This document shows, piece after piece, positions 16,787 to 26,212 of a DNA stretch of 64,000 nucleotides. The position numbers and the translations under genes were made by a program. The DNA is from JAXGPX01 sp040766745 (lineage in GTDB: Bacteria; Bacillota; Sulfobacillia; Fermentithermobacillales; Fermentithermobacillaceae): contig JAXGPX010000001.1 in NCBI GenBank assembly GCA_040766745.1, positions 496,001 to 560,000 on the forward strand. Reading direction: 5' to 3'. Position 1 is the first letter of the stretch. Each line of letters opens with the position of its first letter. The notes below the pieces were generated by a model, which saw only the letters and a list, made by a program, of their open reading frames with translations, did no database searches and was not told where the DNA came from.

Positions 16787-18190
16787 TTACAAAATATACC
16801 TGGTTAAGTCTCTGTTTGTAACCAGGTCTTTCAGCCTGTGTACTACGTATTCTTTGTCGACTATAACCTTGCCCCTGATACCGTCGGGAGCTTCAAACAG
16901 CACATCTTCAAGCAGTTTCTCCATGACTGTGTGAAGCCTCCTGGCGCCGATGTTCTCAGCTTCTTGGTTCACTGCAAAGGCCATTCTAGCGATTTCTGCA
17001 ACACCGTCAGCAGTATATTCAAGTTCAACTCCGTCTGTTTCAAGGAGTTCTTTATACTGCCTGGTAAGGGAGTTTTCCGGCTCCGTCAAAATCCTCACAA
17101 AATCGTCTTCTTCCAGTGAATCCAGCTCCACCCTAATGGGAAAGCGGCCCTGCAGTTCCGGAATCAAATCCGATGGCTTACTTACATGAAACGCTCCTGC
17201 CCCAATAAACAATATGTGGTCTGTTTTCACTGGCCCGTATTTCGTTACCACTGTAGTGCCTTCGACTATGGGCAGCAGGTCCCGCTGAACTCCTTCTCTG
17301 GACACGTCAGGGCCGGCGCCTTTTTCTCTTCCGGCGATCTTGTCAAGTTCATCCAGAAACACGATTCCGAGTTTTTCGCACCTTCTGGCTGCTTCTGAGA
17401 CTATAGTATCTTGATCAATAAGTTTTCCTGCTTCCTCTTGAGCCAGAAGTTTGCGGGCTTCTCTGACCGGTACCCTCTTTTTCTTTGTCCGCTTTGGCAG
17501 TAGTCCACCAAGGAGATCTTGCATATTTAGTTCCATTTCCTGCATACCGGCACCATCAAAGAACTCAAGCCTTGGGGTAGATGTATCTTCTACCTCGATT
17601 TCGACTTCTTGGTCCTCTAGTTCGCCGTTTTTGAGACGCTCTCGGATTACCTGCCTACGTGCCCTGGCCTGACGAAGCCTCTCACTGTAATCGTCGTCGT
17701 CATCGTCGTCTTCTGTTTGAGAAGCCGGGTTGAAAAGCATCTCAAGGGGATTTCGGGCAACCTTACGCCTAGCCGGCATCGGGCAAAGAATATCTACAAG
17801 CCTTTCTTCAACCTGAATGTTTGCCTTTTGTTCCACCTTCTCGAGATTTTCTTTCCTTACCATACTAACGGCACTCTCAACCAGATCTCTTATTATTGAA
17901 TCTACATCGCGCCCTACATACCCAACCTCTGTAAATTTCGAAGCTTCGACTTTCACAAACGGGGCATTCACGAGTTTAGCAAGCCGCCTGCAGATTTCAG
18001 TTTTGCCTACTCCAGTAGGCCCAATCATCAAAATGTTTTTAGGAACGATATCTTCCTGAAGGTCACCAAGTACTTTCTGCCTTCTTAACCTGTTTCTGAG
18101 TGCCACGGCCACAGCTCGTTTGGCCTTTGTCTGGCCGACGATGTACTTATCAAGTTCTTCTACTATCTGGCGAGGAGTCAGGTTCTCCAT
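16787..18190 (-). CDS. hslU: HslUV protease ATPase subunit HslU (ClpY)
   Basis: 467 residues, AAA+ unfoldase. Walker A GPTGVGKT is at 57-64, Walker B GIVFLDELDKIA follows, and there is a C-terminal LTRYIL tail that docks into HslV. The inserted I-domain (about 110-240) contains a run of seven Asp residues encoded by GAC/GAT repeats, a variable region in the family. HslU feeds substrates to the HslV peptidase encoded just upstream (32-base gap). Start ATG at 18190. Confidence 0.97.
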   Translation of the reverse strand: MENLTPRQIVEELDKYIVGQTKAKRAVAVALRNRLRRQKVLGDLQEDIVPKNILMIGPTGVGKTEICRRLAKLVNAPFVKVEASKFTEVGYVGRDVDSIIRDLVESAVSMVRKENLEKVEQKANIQVEERLVDILCPMPARRKVARNPLEMLFNPASQTEDDDDDDDYSERLRQARARRQVIRERLKNGELEDQEVEIEVEDTSTPRLEFFDGAGMQEMELNMQDLLGGLLPKRTKKKRVPVREARKLLAQEEAGKLIDQDTIVSEAARRCEKLGIVFLDELDKIAGREKGAGPDVSREGVQRDLLPIVEGTTVVTKYGPVKTDHILFIGAGAFHVSKPSDLIPELQGRFPIRVELDSLEEDDFVRILTEPENSLTRQYKELLETDGVELEYTADGVAEIARMAFAVNQEAENIGARRLHTVMEKLLEDVLFEAPDGIRGKVIVDKEYVVHRLKDLVTNRDLTRYIL

Positions 18191-18222
18191 GTCACACCAT
18201 CCCTTACTGATAGGAAACGGGG

Positions 18223-18780
18223 TTATCCCAATTCCTCAATAACAATGTTCTCATTAGTATATATGCATATAGAGGCGGCTATTTTCAAGGATTCCCTTGC
18301 AATGGCAACAGCATCCATGTCTGTGAATTTAAGCATGGCCCTAGCTGCTGCTGTAGCATATGCGCCCCCGGATCCTATAGCCAATACCGGCTCATCAGGT
18401 TCGATTACCTCTCCTGTGCCGGATACGAGCAACAGGTGGGTTTTGTCCATACACAAAAGCATGGCCTGGAGCTGCCTGAGGATTCTGTCTGTGCGCCATT
18501 CTTTGGCAAGAGATACAGTTGATTTCAGAAGATCGCCCCTTGTTTCCTCTAGGTACCCTTCTAGCTTGTCGAATAGAGTTAGGGCATCGCCTACAGAACC
18601 GGCAAAGCCTGCAATAACCGAATCCTTGTATATCTTGCGGACTTTTCTTGCAGTGGCTTTGAGGATAGTATGATTGCCTTCCAGAGTAACTTGCCCGTCA
18701 CCTGCCATAGCTGCTTTTCCCATTGCCCTCACGGCAAGGACCGTAGTGCTTAGTATTCGCGGGGCTCCGCCTTCAGTCAT
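18223..18780 (-). CDS. hslV: HslUV protease peptidase subunit HslV (ClpQ)
   Basis: 185 residues, N-terminal-nucleophile peptidase. The catalytic Thr motif TTVLAVR starts at residue 12, followed by MAGDGQVTLEGNH, GFAGSVGDA and AIGSGGAYATAAA. The only plausible start is the ATG at 18780 (AAGGAG at 8 bases), which puts 11 residues ahead of the nucleophile; most bacterial HslV start MTT and need only Met removal. A short propeptide must therefore be cut off (inference). The start overlaps the xerC stop by 4 bases. Confidence 0.95.
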   Translation of the reverse strand: MTEGGAPRILSTTVLAVRAMGKAAMAGDGQVTLEGNHTILKATARKVRKIYKDSVIAGFAGSVGDALTLFDKLEGYLEETRGDLLKSTVSLAKEWRTDRILRQLQAMLLCMDKTHLLLVSGTGEVIEPDEPVLAIGSGGAYATAAARAMLKFTDMDAVAIARESLKIAASICIYTNENIVIEELG

Positions 18781-19826
18781 CTTTCTATCTCCTTTTCTGA
18801 GTCGGTACGGTACGTTGTGGGGTTGTCAGTGGTTCCGCTGGATTGGATATGAGCCCTGGGGTGAGTGTCTTGATAAACTTGTTTCAACCGTTCCGGCAAT
18901 ACGTGGGTGTATATTTGGGTGGTCTTGATACTTGCATGCCCCAACATATCCTGTACCGAGCGAAGGTCAGCACCGCCTGAAAGCAGGTGGGTCGCAAAGG
19001 AATGCCTTAACGTATGGGGAGAACACTTGGACGGGTCCATGCCGGCTAACAAGAGGTGCTTTTCTAAGATTCTGCGCACTGAGCGTACAGATAGTCTGCC
19101 TCCCCACTTGTTAAGAAACAGGGGTTTCCTCATTGTGGCGCCAGCCGGTTCAACGATCTCCGGAGATGGAGAACGTTGCTTTCTACCTGTAGGCTTCTTG
19201 GCCAAATACGGCCTTCCGTTTTGAAGGTAATCGCCAAGACAGTCTATAGCCTTTGACCCTAAAGGTACAAACCTCTCCTTGTCTCCTTTGCCCATTACCT
19301 GAACAAATCCTAGAGAATAGTCTATGTCGCCTACATTAAGCCTTGACAGCTCGCTGACTCGCAATCCTGTGCCATAGAGCAGTTCAAGTAAAGCCCTATC
19401 CCGCTTGCCTGAGGGAGTTCGGGCATCAATGGCTTCAAGAAGTTTCTCAACCTCTTCACGGGAAAGCACTCTGGGCAGGTAGCTGTGGGCCTTTCGAGAA
19501 GACACATCTTTCGAAGGATTTTGGTCCAGCCCGCCCCGACGGGTAAGAAAGCAGCAGAAACTCCTAACAGACGAGAGTTTTCTGGAAATCGACGAGCCCT
19601 TATATTCCTTCCGGCCGAGAGTCAAGAGAAACTTGTGGATGTGTTCGGGGCGAAGGTCAGACGGAGTCAGTGTTTCAGGGCCTTTTCCTTTGGTTTCCTC
19701 TGCAAGGAAACTGAAGAACTGACTCAGATCCCTGGAATAGGCCTCAACAGTGTTGGGGCTTTGAGTCTTTGAGACTCCCACTTCCACAAGAAATTCTTCT
19801 TTCCACTCAAGAAGCGAATGCGCCAT
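18777..19826 (-). CDS. xerC: Tyrosine recombinase XerC
   Basis: 349 residues. Catalytic set: R156 (YGTGLRVSEL), K180 (GKGDKERFVPL), H271 and R274 (SPHTLRHSFATHLL), H297 (LGHASIKTTQ), Y306 (IYTH). It resolves chromosome dimers at dif with XerD. The usual core is about 300 residues; here a basic and Pro-rich insert of about 24 residues sits at 210-233 in the catalytic domain, and the C-terminus is 30 residues longer. Its place between topA and hslV matches codV of Bacillus, so it is a housekeeping enzyme, not a phage integrase. Confidence 0.93.
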   Translation of the reverse strand: MAHSLLEWKEEFLVEVGVSKTQSPNTVEAYSRDLSQFFSFLAEETKGKGPETLTPSDLRPEHIHKFLLTLGRKEYKGSSISRKLSSVRSFCCFLTRRGGLDQNPSKDVSSRKAHSYLPRVLSREEVEKLLEAIDARTPSGKRDRALLELLYGTGLRVSELSRLNVGDIDYSLGFVQVMGKGDKERFVPLGSKAIDCLGDYLQNGRPYLAKKPTGRKQRSPSPEIVEPAGATMRKPLFLNKWGGRLSVRSVRRILEKHLLLAGMDPSKCSPHTLRHSFATHLLSGGADLRSVQDMLGHASIKTTQIYTHVLPERLKQVYQDTHPRAHIQSSGTTDNPTTYRTDSEKEIER

Positions 19827-19928
19827 TGAATCGCCTTCCCATGAATAAGGTGTTATTTACAGGCAAATCCCATACAGACCTATGGTATCACTAGCTCTAA
19901 CAGGTATCAACCAGTTTTCTTAATATTC

Positions 19929-22010
19929 TCAGATCTTCTGTGAATAGGAACATTGGGAGTTTGCACAACGGTACCCTTTTGATTTACCCTTCGTCTCAAC
20001 CAGGAATGATCCACATAAAGGGCAAACCTTGCCAGGGACCGGGCGGTTCCATGATACAAAGTCACAGTTCGGGTAATTTGCACATCCGTAGAAAATACGC
20101 CCTTTCCTAGATCTACGGACCACAATGTCACCTTTGCACTTTGGGCACAACGCCCCGGTTTTTTCCAAGAAAGGCTTGGTATTTTTACATTCAGGGTACC
20201 CCGAACATGCTATAAATTTTCCATATCTGCTTCTTTTTATTACCATTGGACGCCCACACTTATCACAATCTACTCCAGCCGGTTCATCCTGTATTTGCAC
20301 TCTTTCGAGTTCACTTTCGGCTTTTTCGATCTGTTCCTTGAAGGGCCCCCAAAAATCTCCTATGACCTCATTCCACTTGGAGGCACCTTCTTCTATGGCA
20401 TCAAGCTTCTTTTCCATTTCTGCAGTGAAGCCGGTGTCTACAATAGAGGGGAAGTTTTGCCTTAAAATCATGTCAACCAGGCGGCCCAATTCAGTTGGAA
20501 GCAGTCGCCTCTTTTCCCTGTTTACATATTCCCTTTCAATCAAGGTTGCAATAATCGGTGCGTAAGTTGACGGCCTGCCAATACCATTTTCCTCAAGTGC
20601 TTTTACCAGGCTGGCTTCTGTATATCTCTGGGGCGGTTCGGTGAAGTGCTGCGAATATTCAATTTTCTTGAGGCGTAACTCCTCGTTTTCTGAAAGAGGA
20701 ATGATTTCTTTGTCCTCGTCTTTAGGAGTATCTTGCCCTTCTTCATATACTCTGGTAAAACCGGCGAACTTGAGCCTCGAACCTGTGGCTCTGAAAACGT
20801 GTTTATTGGCCTCAATGTCGCATGTAACTGTGTCGTAAACGGCGGCAGACATTTGGCTTGCAACAAATCTTTCCCAGATGAGAGTGTAGAGTTTGAACTG
20901 ATCAGTCTTCAAGAAGGGCTTTACATCTAATGGTACCCGAAGGACGTTAGTAGGCCGGATACCCTCATGAGCCTCTTGTGCGCCGGGTTTGGCCTTGGCT
21001 TTTCTGCCTCCCCGCCCTACATATTCTTTGCCATAAGCTGATCCAATGTACTTCTTGGTTTCGGCCTCGGCTATAGGGGAGATTTTGGTTGAATCAGTTC
21101 TCATGTAAGTGATTAACCCTGTGTAACCATCCTTCCCTAGTTCAACGCCTTCATACAGGGTTTGTGCCACCATCATTGTCTTCCGCACCGGAAAACCTAG
21201 TTTTCTTGACGCTTCCTGCTGTAACGTGGATGTCGTAAACGGAAACGGAGGATTCTTCCGCCTTTCCTTAGGTGTTACTGAAGTCACCAAAAATGTCGCG
21301 CCTTCAATGGCTTTGAGCACATTGTCAACGTCTGCACGGCTATTGAGGTCTGTCTTCTTTCCTTCAAAACCGAAGTACTTGGCCTTTACCGTGCCTCTTA
21401 AACCCTTGAGCAGTGCTTCAAGAGTCCAGTATTCCTGAGGCTTGAAGGCCTCGATTTCAAGTTCCCTGTCTACGATAATCTTGAGTGCAGCTGATTGGAC
21501 TCTGCCTGCTGACAACCCGGGCCTTATCTTGTGCCACAACAAGGGGCTCAGAGTATAGCCTACCAACCTATCCAGAACTCTTCTGGCTTGCTGGGCATAC
21601 ACCAGGTTTTGCTTCAACGGTACAGGACTGCTAAAAGCCTCTTTCACGGCATTTTCTGTAATCTCGTGAAACGTCACTCGTTTTGCTTCGCCGGGATCAA
21701 TACCTAGAATTTCGCACAGGTGCCAAGAGATTGCTTCTCCCTCCCGGTCCGGGTCAGTAGCAAGGTAAACGTTTGATGCCTTCTTGGCAGCGTCCCTAAG
21801 CTGTTTTATTGTGTCGCCTTTGCCCCTAATAGTTATGTACTTGGGTTCGAAGCCGTTATCTATGTCAACTCCAAGTTTGCTCTTGGGTAAATCCCTAACG
21901 TGGCCCAAAGATGCCTTTACATCGTATTTTGACTTCATAAATCTAGAGATGGTCTTTGCTTTTGTTGGAGACTCAACAATGATCAACGGGCGCTTGACCT
22001 GATTTTTCAT
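19929..22010 (-). CDS. topA: DNA topoisomerase I
   Basis: 693 residues, type IA topoisomerase that relaxes negative supercoils. Toprim motif VESPTKA (E13) and DPDREGE (86-92) are present, and the active-site Tyr302 lies in LITYMRTDSTKIS. Three C-terminal four-Cys zinc ribbons are visible (CDKCGRP...CSGYPEC, CPKCKGD...CANYPNC, CPLCGSF...CANSQC). It overlaps the 3' end of dprA by 38 bases. The start is ATG at 22010 with AAGGTGGG upstream. trmFO, which usually follows in Bacillota, is absent. Confidence 0.97.
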   Translation of the reverse strand: MKNQVKRPLIIVESPTKAKTISRFMKSKYDVKASLGHVRDLPKSKLGVDIDNGFEPKYITIRGKGDTIKQLRDAAKKASNVYLATDPDREGEAISWHLCEILGIDPGEAKRVTFHEITENAVKEAFSSPVPLKQNLVYAQQARRVLDRLVGYTLSPLLWHKIRPGLSAGRVQSAALKIIVDRELEIEAFKPQEYWTLEALLKGLRGTVKAKYFGFEGKKTDLNSRADVDNVLKAIEGATFLVTSVTPKERRKNPPFPFTTSTLQQEASRKLGFPVRKTMMVAQTLYEGVELGKDGYTGLITYMRTDSTKISPIAEAETKKYIGSAYGKEYVGRGGRKAKAKPGAQEAHEGIRPTNVLRVPLDVKPFLKTDQFKLYTLIWERFVASQMSAAVYDTVTCDIEANKHVFRATGSRLKFAGFTRVYEEGQDTPKDEDKEIIPLSENEELRLKKIEYSQHFTEPPQRYTEASLVKALEENGIGRPSTYAPIIATLIEREYVNREKRRLLPTELGRLVDMILRQNFPSIVDTGFTAEMEKKLDAIEEGASKWNEVIGDFWGPFKEQIEKAESELERVQIQDEPAGVDCDKCGRPMVIKRSRYGKFIACSGYPECKNTKPFLEKTGALCPKCKGDIVVRRSRKGRIFYGCANYPNCDFVSWNRPVPGKVCPLCGSFLVETKGKSKGYRCANSQCSYSQKI

Positions 22011-22971
22011 TCGAAATTCCCACCTTCTTATTACCGATAAACTTTTGCCCGGCAGTTGTCACTGTGTACTTGCCACCCGGCAGTGATTTCACAAGCCCCC
22101 TTACCTCAAGGGAGGCCAGGATAGAAACCACTTTGAATACGGGTATATTGTTCACATTATCACAAATGTCGTCAACAGATTCCCATTCCTCGAGATATCC
22201 AAGGATCAGAGACTCCTCAAGGGTCAGGGTTTCTGCTGTCTTTTGCATGCCCGGTTCCGGTACGTACTCATTTTCTTTTCTGAGAAAGGATAGCACATCC
22301 TCAGCACATGTTACCAGATATGCCCCCTCCTGAATCAGGCGGTTAGTTCCGCGGCAAAGGCTTGACTTGATGCTGCCAGGTACCGCCATTACCGGCCGGC
22401 CATACCTGAGAGCCCAGTCTACTGTAATAAGGGCACCGGACTTCTCTCCGGCTTCTACAACGACAACTCCGAGAGACAGTCCAGAAATTAACCTGTTTCG
22501 TTCCGGGAAATGCCAGGGCCTTGGTTGGGTACCTGGCCTGTATTCGGATATTAAGGCACCAGATGAAGGGATCTTATCATAAAGCTCCCAGTTGGCTTTG
22601 GGATAAACCACGTCTACACCGTTGCCAAGGCAGGCAATGGTCCTGCCGCCTTTGGCAAGAGCAGCCTGGTGTGCTGAGGTATCAATTCCGTATGCCAGGC
22701 CCGAAATCACTGTCATCCCGGCTCTGGCCAGATCTCCTGATATTTCCTGAGCAATGGTTTTGCCGAGTGCAGAAGCTTTTCTTGTACCGACTATTGCCAC
22801 TGCAAGTCTGTCCCTTGGCAGCAAAGGTCCTTTCACAAAAAGAGCCGGCGGGCAATCAGGCACCTTCCTCAAATTCTCCGGATACTCAGGGTCCTCCAGT
22901 GTGATTACGTCTATTTCACGGCCTTGGCAAGCACTTCTCTCTGACATGAGACGATTCACGTAGGCAGTCAC
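21973..22971 (-). CDS. dprA: DNA-processing protein DprA (Smf)
   Basis: 332 residues. The Rossmann core is clear: VAIVGTRKAS, SGLAYGIDTSAHQAAL, IACLGNGVDVVYP, FPERNRLISGLS, and EKSGALITVDWALRYGR, with a C-terminal winged helix. DprA loads RecA on incoming single-stranded DNA in transformation. It is slightly short at the N-terminus, with most of the SAM-like domain missing. The start is GTG at 22971; a weak AAGGGTG precedes it, so the true start is uncertain. First gene of the dprA-topA-xerC run. Confidence 0.93.
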   Translation of the reverse strand: MTAYVNRLMSERSACQGREIDVITLEDPEYPENLRKVPDCPPALFVKGPLLPRDRLAVAIVGTRKASALGKTIAQEISGDLARAGMTVISGLAYGIDTSAHQAALAKGGRTIACLGNGVDVVYPKANWELYDKIPSSGALISEYRPGTQPRPWHFPERNRLISGLSLGVVVVEAGEKSGALITVDWALRYGRPVMAVPGSIKSSLCRGTNRLIQEGAYLVTCAEDVLSFLRKENEYVPEPGMQKTAETLTLEESLILGYLEEWESVDDICDNVNNIPVFKVVSILASLEVRGLVKSLPGGKYTVTTAGQKFIGNKKVGISNEKSGQAPVDHC

Positions 22972-23213
22972 ACACCCTTAATAATCATGTTACATTGTTT
23001 GCGAACACAGACAAAATCTGCCATCCCATACAAGAGATTAGCATATTTTGGTGAAAAACAGAACCTGAATTTCGATTTTACCTGAATCGTATCTTCCGTT
23101 AGTCTCTTGTTACCCAATTTCGGGGCTGCAAAAAGCAGTCTCTGGGGAAAGATTCATAACCCAGATGGTTGACGGGAATCATTGAGAATTGAGGGAGTGC
23201 CCCTAAGAATGGA

Positions 23214-24908
23214 GTGAATGAGGTCTTGAAAGTCCCAAATCCTTGGCGAAAAGCAGTCGGCTTGTTTACTCCGGCAAAGGGACGTTCTGAGCGCATCAGT
23301 TTTTCCTTGGGAGAGCGCCGTCAACCGGGAGCAAAGGCCAAAGAGCCTACCCAGAAAGGCCAGGGCCACCGCTGGTCGAAGAATTTGGACGCAAATGCAG
23401 ATAGCCTCAAAAGGATGTTTCACGTTCCAGACTCCTCTGATGTAGTTATAAGAGAATTGTCTTGTGCCAATCCAAGAGTGCGTATCACAATAGCTTACAT
23501 TGAGGGCCTGTCAAGTTCCGACAAAGTCTTTATGGCTGTCCTCCAGCCCTTGATGCTGTTATCGTCCATTAGCAAGTCAGATGAACGGGATCCGATTATT
23601 CAAATTAAGAATGCTTTACTTGCAAGTGGACAGGTAGAAATCAAAGAGACAGTAGAAGAATCTATAGAAGCCATTGTTGCCGGTGACACAGTGGTCCTGG
23701 TAGAAGGCCAGGACAGGTCCTTGGTAGTCGAAACCAAAGGATGGGAGCACAGAACAGTCCAGGAAGCAGTCAGCGAAAGGATAGTCCGAGGGCCTCAGCA
23801 GGGTTTTGTTGAGGTACTCAGGATAAACACTGCCTTGCTGCGCTCAATGATCCGTACTCCTGATCTGGTAGTAGAAGGGGTCGAGGTAGGGCGGGACTCT
23901 AAGACCCAGTGCGCCATTGTTTATTTGGAGAGCATCACCAATGATAAACTTGTGGCCGAAGTCAGGCGCAGGCTTTCATCCATTGAAATAGATGCAATCC
24001 TCACAAGCGGGCAGGTGGAGCAGCTCATAGAGACAAGCCACAGCCTGGTTCCAACCATTATCAGTACTGAACGTCCGGACAGGGCAGCCCATTTCATTCT
24101 CGAAGGAGCCATAGCAATCATGGTGCAAGGAGATCCTTTTGTTCTGCTGGCACCGGTAACATTCTTCGCCTTTATCCACAGCCCAGAAGATTACTATGTC
24201 CGGTGGCCATATGGGAACGTTTTGCGGCTAGTACGAGTCTTTGCCTTGTTTCTTGCTCTATTGCTGCCTGGCCTATACGTCGCAACGACCAACTACCATC
24301 CTGAGATGATCCCTACTGTGCTGCTTTTCTCTGTGGCTGCATCAAGGGAAATGATACCGTTCCCCCTCACCTTTGAAGTCTTGTTTATGTACATCGGGTT
24401 TGAACTCATAAGGGAAGCGGGAATTCGGATACCTTCTCCGTTTGGTTCTACTATAGGTATTGTTGGGGCACTCCTTGTAGGGGAAGCGGCCGTCTCTGCG
24501 TCTCTGGTAAGTCCAATCATGGTAATTGTAATAGCTATAACCGGCGTGGCATCCTTCACAATTCCAAACCAGGAAGTGGGAATGCTCATACGTATAGCAA
24601 CTTTGATTTTCATTGTGCTTGGCTCTGTTCTGGGCCTATTTGGGATAGTGGTTGGATTGTACATGTTGTCCTGCAGGCTATTTTCCCTGACGAGTCTGGG
24701 GGTTCCGTTTTTCGCCCCTGTAGTTCCAAGGAAGCAGGCTTCACCTGACACTTTTACCGTAGGCCCTGCATGGTCAATGGAGTATAGGCCTGGTTTTTTC
24801 AGGCCCAAAAGGCAAAGAAGACAGCCTGACATTTCCCGGCAGTGGGATATTGGATCTATGGAAAAAGAGCCGGGGCCTCAGGAAGGCAGCGGAGGGCAGC
24901 AGCAATGA
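23214..24908 (+). CDS. gerA: Spore germination protein, GerA family (A subunit)
   Basis: 564 residues. A-subunit of a nutrient germinant receptor in the inner spore membrane. The N-terminal half is soluble and contains paired domains (LQPLMLLSSISKSDERD, SGQVEIKETVEESIEAIVAGDTVVLV region), followed from about residue 310 by PDRAAHFILEGAIAIMVQG, HSPEDYY and 4-5 membrane helices with RIPSPFGSTIGIVGALLVGEAAV-type motif; the C-terminal tail is basic. It opens a three-gene operon with gerB and gerC. The start is doubtful: GTG at 23214 has a poor ribosome site, and the first 60 residues look unlike the family. Confidence 0.93.
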   Translation: MNEVLKVPNPWRKAVGLFTPAKGRSERISFSLGERRQPGAKAKEPTQKGQGHRWSKNLDANADSLKRMFHVPDSSDVVIRELSCANPRVRITIAYIEGLSSSDKVFMAVLQPLMLLSSISKSDERDPIIQIKNALLASGQVEIKETVEESIEAIVAGDTVVLVEGQDRSLVVETKGWEHRTVQEAVSERIVRGPQQGFVEVLRINTALLRSMIRTPDLVVEGVEVGRDSKTQCAIVYLESITNDKLVAEVRRRLSSIEIDAILTSGQVEQLIETSHSLVPTIISTERPDRAAHFILEGAIAIMVQGDPFVLLAPVTFFAFIHSPEDYYVRWPYGNVLRLVRVFALFLALLLPGLYVATTNYHPEMIPTVLLFSVAASREMIPFPLTFEVLFMYIGFELIREAGIRIPSPFGSTIGIVGALLVGEAAVSASLVSPIMVIVIAITGVASFTIPNQEVGMLIRIATLIFIVLGSVLGLFGIVVGLYMLSCRLFSLTSLGVPFFAPVVPRKQASPDTFTVGPAWSMEYRPGFFRPKRQRRQPDISRQWDIGSMEKEPGPQEGSGGQQQ

Positions 24909-26212
24909 AGTCCGGCAATAACCTTCAGGGCAATGAAAAATCGTCCCTTGCAGCCCAATTTGATGTAGTTAAATTGGGACATATCGACTCTAATCAGGCT
25001 TCATTCATGCTTAGTTTCTTGCTTTTGACCAAAGTGTTCCTGGCGCTGCCTTCATTCATTATTCGAAAAACCGGTACAGGCGCATGGATAACAATGGCCC
25101 TGTCTGCAATGCTTGCCTCAGTAGGTTTATGGGGGTGGCTTAGATGGTCGAAATGTACCGGTAATCTTGGCGTAGTGCCATCGCTCCGGTTGACTCTGGG
25201 CAGAATTCTTGGTGATATAGCCGCTTTATTCATGGCCCTCTATTTTGTGATCGTGACTTCGTTAAGTGTAAGAGTATTTTCAGGAGGCGCAGTCATCGCC
25301 CTTCTCCCTGAATTTCCTATTGAAATATTGATTTCAGTAATCATAGCTGCAGCTTTGTACTCAGCGTGGTTAGGCCTTGAATCAGTTGGACGATCTGCTG
25401 TATTCTTCTTCCCTATTGTGACAGTCTCAATTATTGTGGTAGTGGTGGGCTCCTACAGGCTTTTTGACATCCGCCACCTGCACCCTTTGTTCGGTATGGG
25501 TGTACCTGTCCTGATCCGGGAGTCATTGCCCCATACAGGGTTGTTCGGTGCAATATCTGTTACTGCAGTTCTTAAATCATATCTGCGGCAACCGCATGAT
25601 TTGCCCAGGTTTGCCTATAGGGGCCTGGCCATAGCTGCCGTGTTTATGATAGGGTCTGTTGTCCTGATATCTGCAGTGTTTCCGTACCCTGTAAGCACAA
25701 GGCAGATCATCCCACTTGGTACAGTTGCAAGAGCAGTGTATTTAGGCCGCTTTCTACAAAGAATTGAAGCTTTATTTACGTTTACCTGGTTTTTCGCGTC
25801 TGCAGTCCATGCCAGCGTATGTTACATGGTAACTCTCATATTGCTGTGCCAGCTTATGAATGCACGGACTTACCGGCCCTTGGTGCCAGGAGTTGCATGT
25901 TTAACCTTCGGTATTGCAGCCTTGCCGGAATCAATTCTCTATGCAAGCGAGCTCCTTTCAAGAACATACCTGACCTTTGGCGCAGTTAATGTAGTTATGG
26001 GTTTGATCCTCTATGGTATTGCCCGGGTAAGAAATGTAACCAGGGAAGCGGAAAAAGTGTCAGATGCTCTGCTTTCCACAAAAAGCGAGCCGGGCTATTC
26101 AGAAGGAATAACAGGCTCTTCAGTTATTGCAGGCCATAGCAAAGGCACACCTACGGAAGATATTGTTGGCACGCCCAAAGGAGCGGAGAACCATAATAAC
26201 CCGCAGGAATGA
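24905..26212 (+). CDS. gerB: Spore germination permease, GerB family (B subunit)
   Basis: 435 residues, about ten membrane helices, of the APC-superfamily-like GerAB type that binds the germinant. Recognisable pieces are the N-terminal helix pair (SNQASFMLSFLLLTKVFLALP) and KTGTGAWITMALS. The ATG at 24905 overlaps the gerA stop (ATGA) and has GGAGGG at 8 bases, so translation is coupled. The hydrophilic C-terminal tail (about 395-435) is Gly/Ser-rich and unconserved. Confidence 0.92.
   Translation: MKSGNNLQGNEKSSLAAQFDVVKLGHIDSNQASFMLSFLLLTKVFLALPSFIIRKTGTGAWITMALSAMLASVGLWGWLRWSKCTGNLGVVPSLRLTLGRILGDIAALFMALYFVIVTSLSVRVFSGGAVIALLPEFPIEILISVIIAAALYSAWLGLESVGRSAVFFFPIVTVSIIVVVVGSYRLFDIRHLHPLFGMGVPVLIRESLPHTGLFGAISVTAVLKSYLRQPHDLPRFAYRGLAIAAVFMIGSVVLISAVFPYPVSTRQIIPLGTVARAVYLGRFLQRIEALFTFTWFFASAVHASVCYMVTLILLCQLMNARTYRPLVPGVACLTFGIAALPESILYASELLSRTYLTFGAVNVVMGLILYGIARVRNVTREAEKVSDALLSTKSEPGYSEGITGSSVIAGHSKGTPTEDIVGTPKGAENHNNPQE

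Noticed and set aside
17690..17715. GTC/ATC triplet run as a microsatellite
   Set aside because: It is the Asp tract of the HslU I-domain, in frame and short.
18777..19826. Tyrosine recombinase as sign of an integrated element
   Set aside because: topA-xerC-hslV-hslU-codY order is the housekeeping arrangement; no att repeats or phage genes near.
24293..24832. 179-residue ORF on the minus strand
   Set aside because: Antisense shadow of gerA; the sense frame has clear family motifs.
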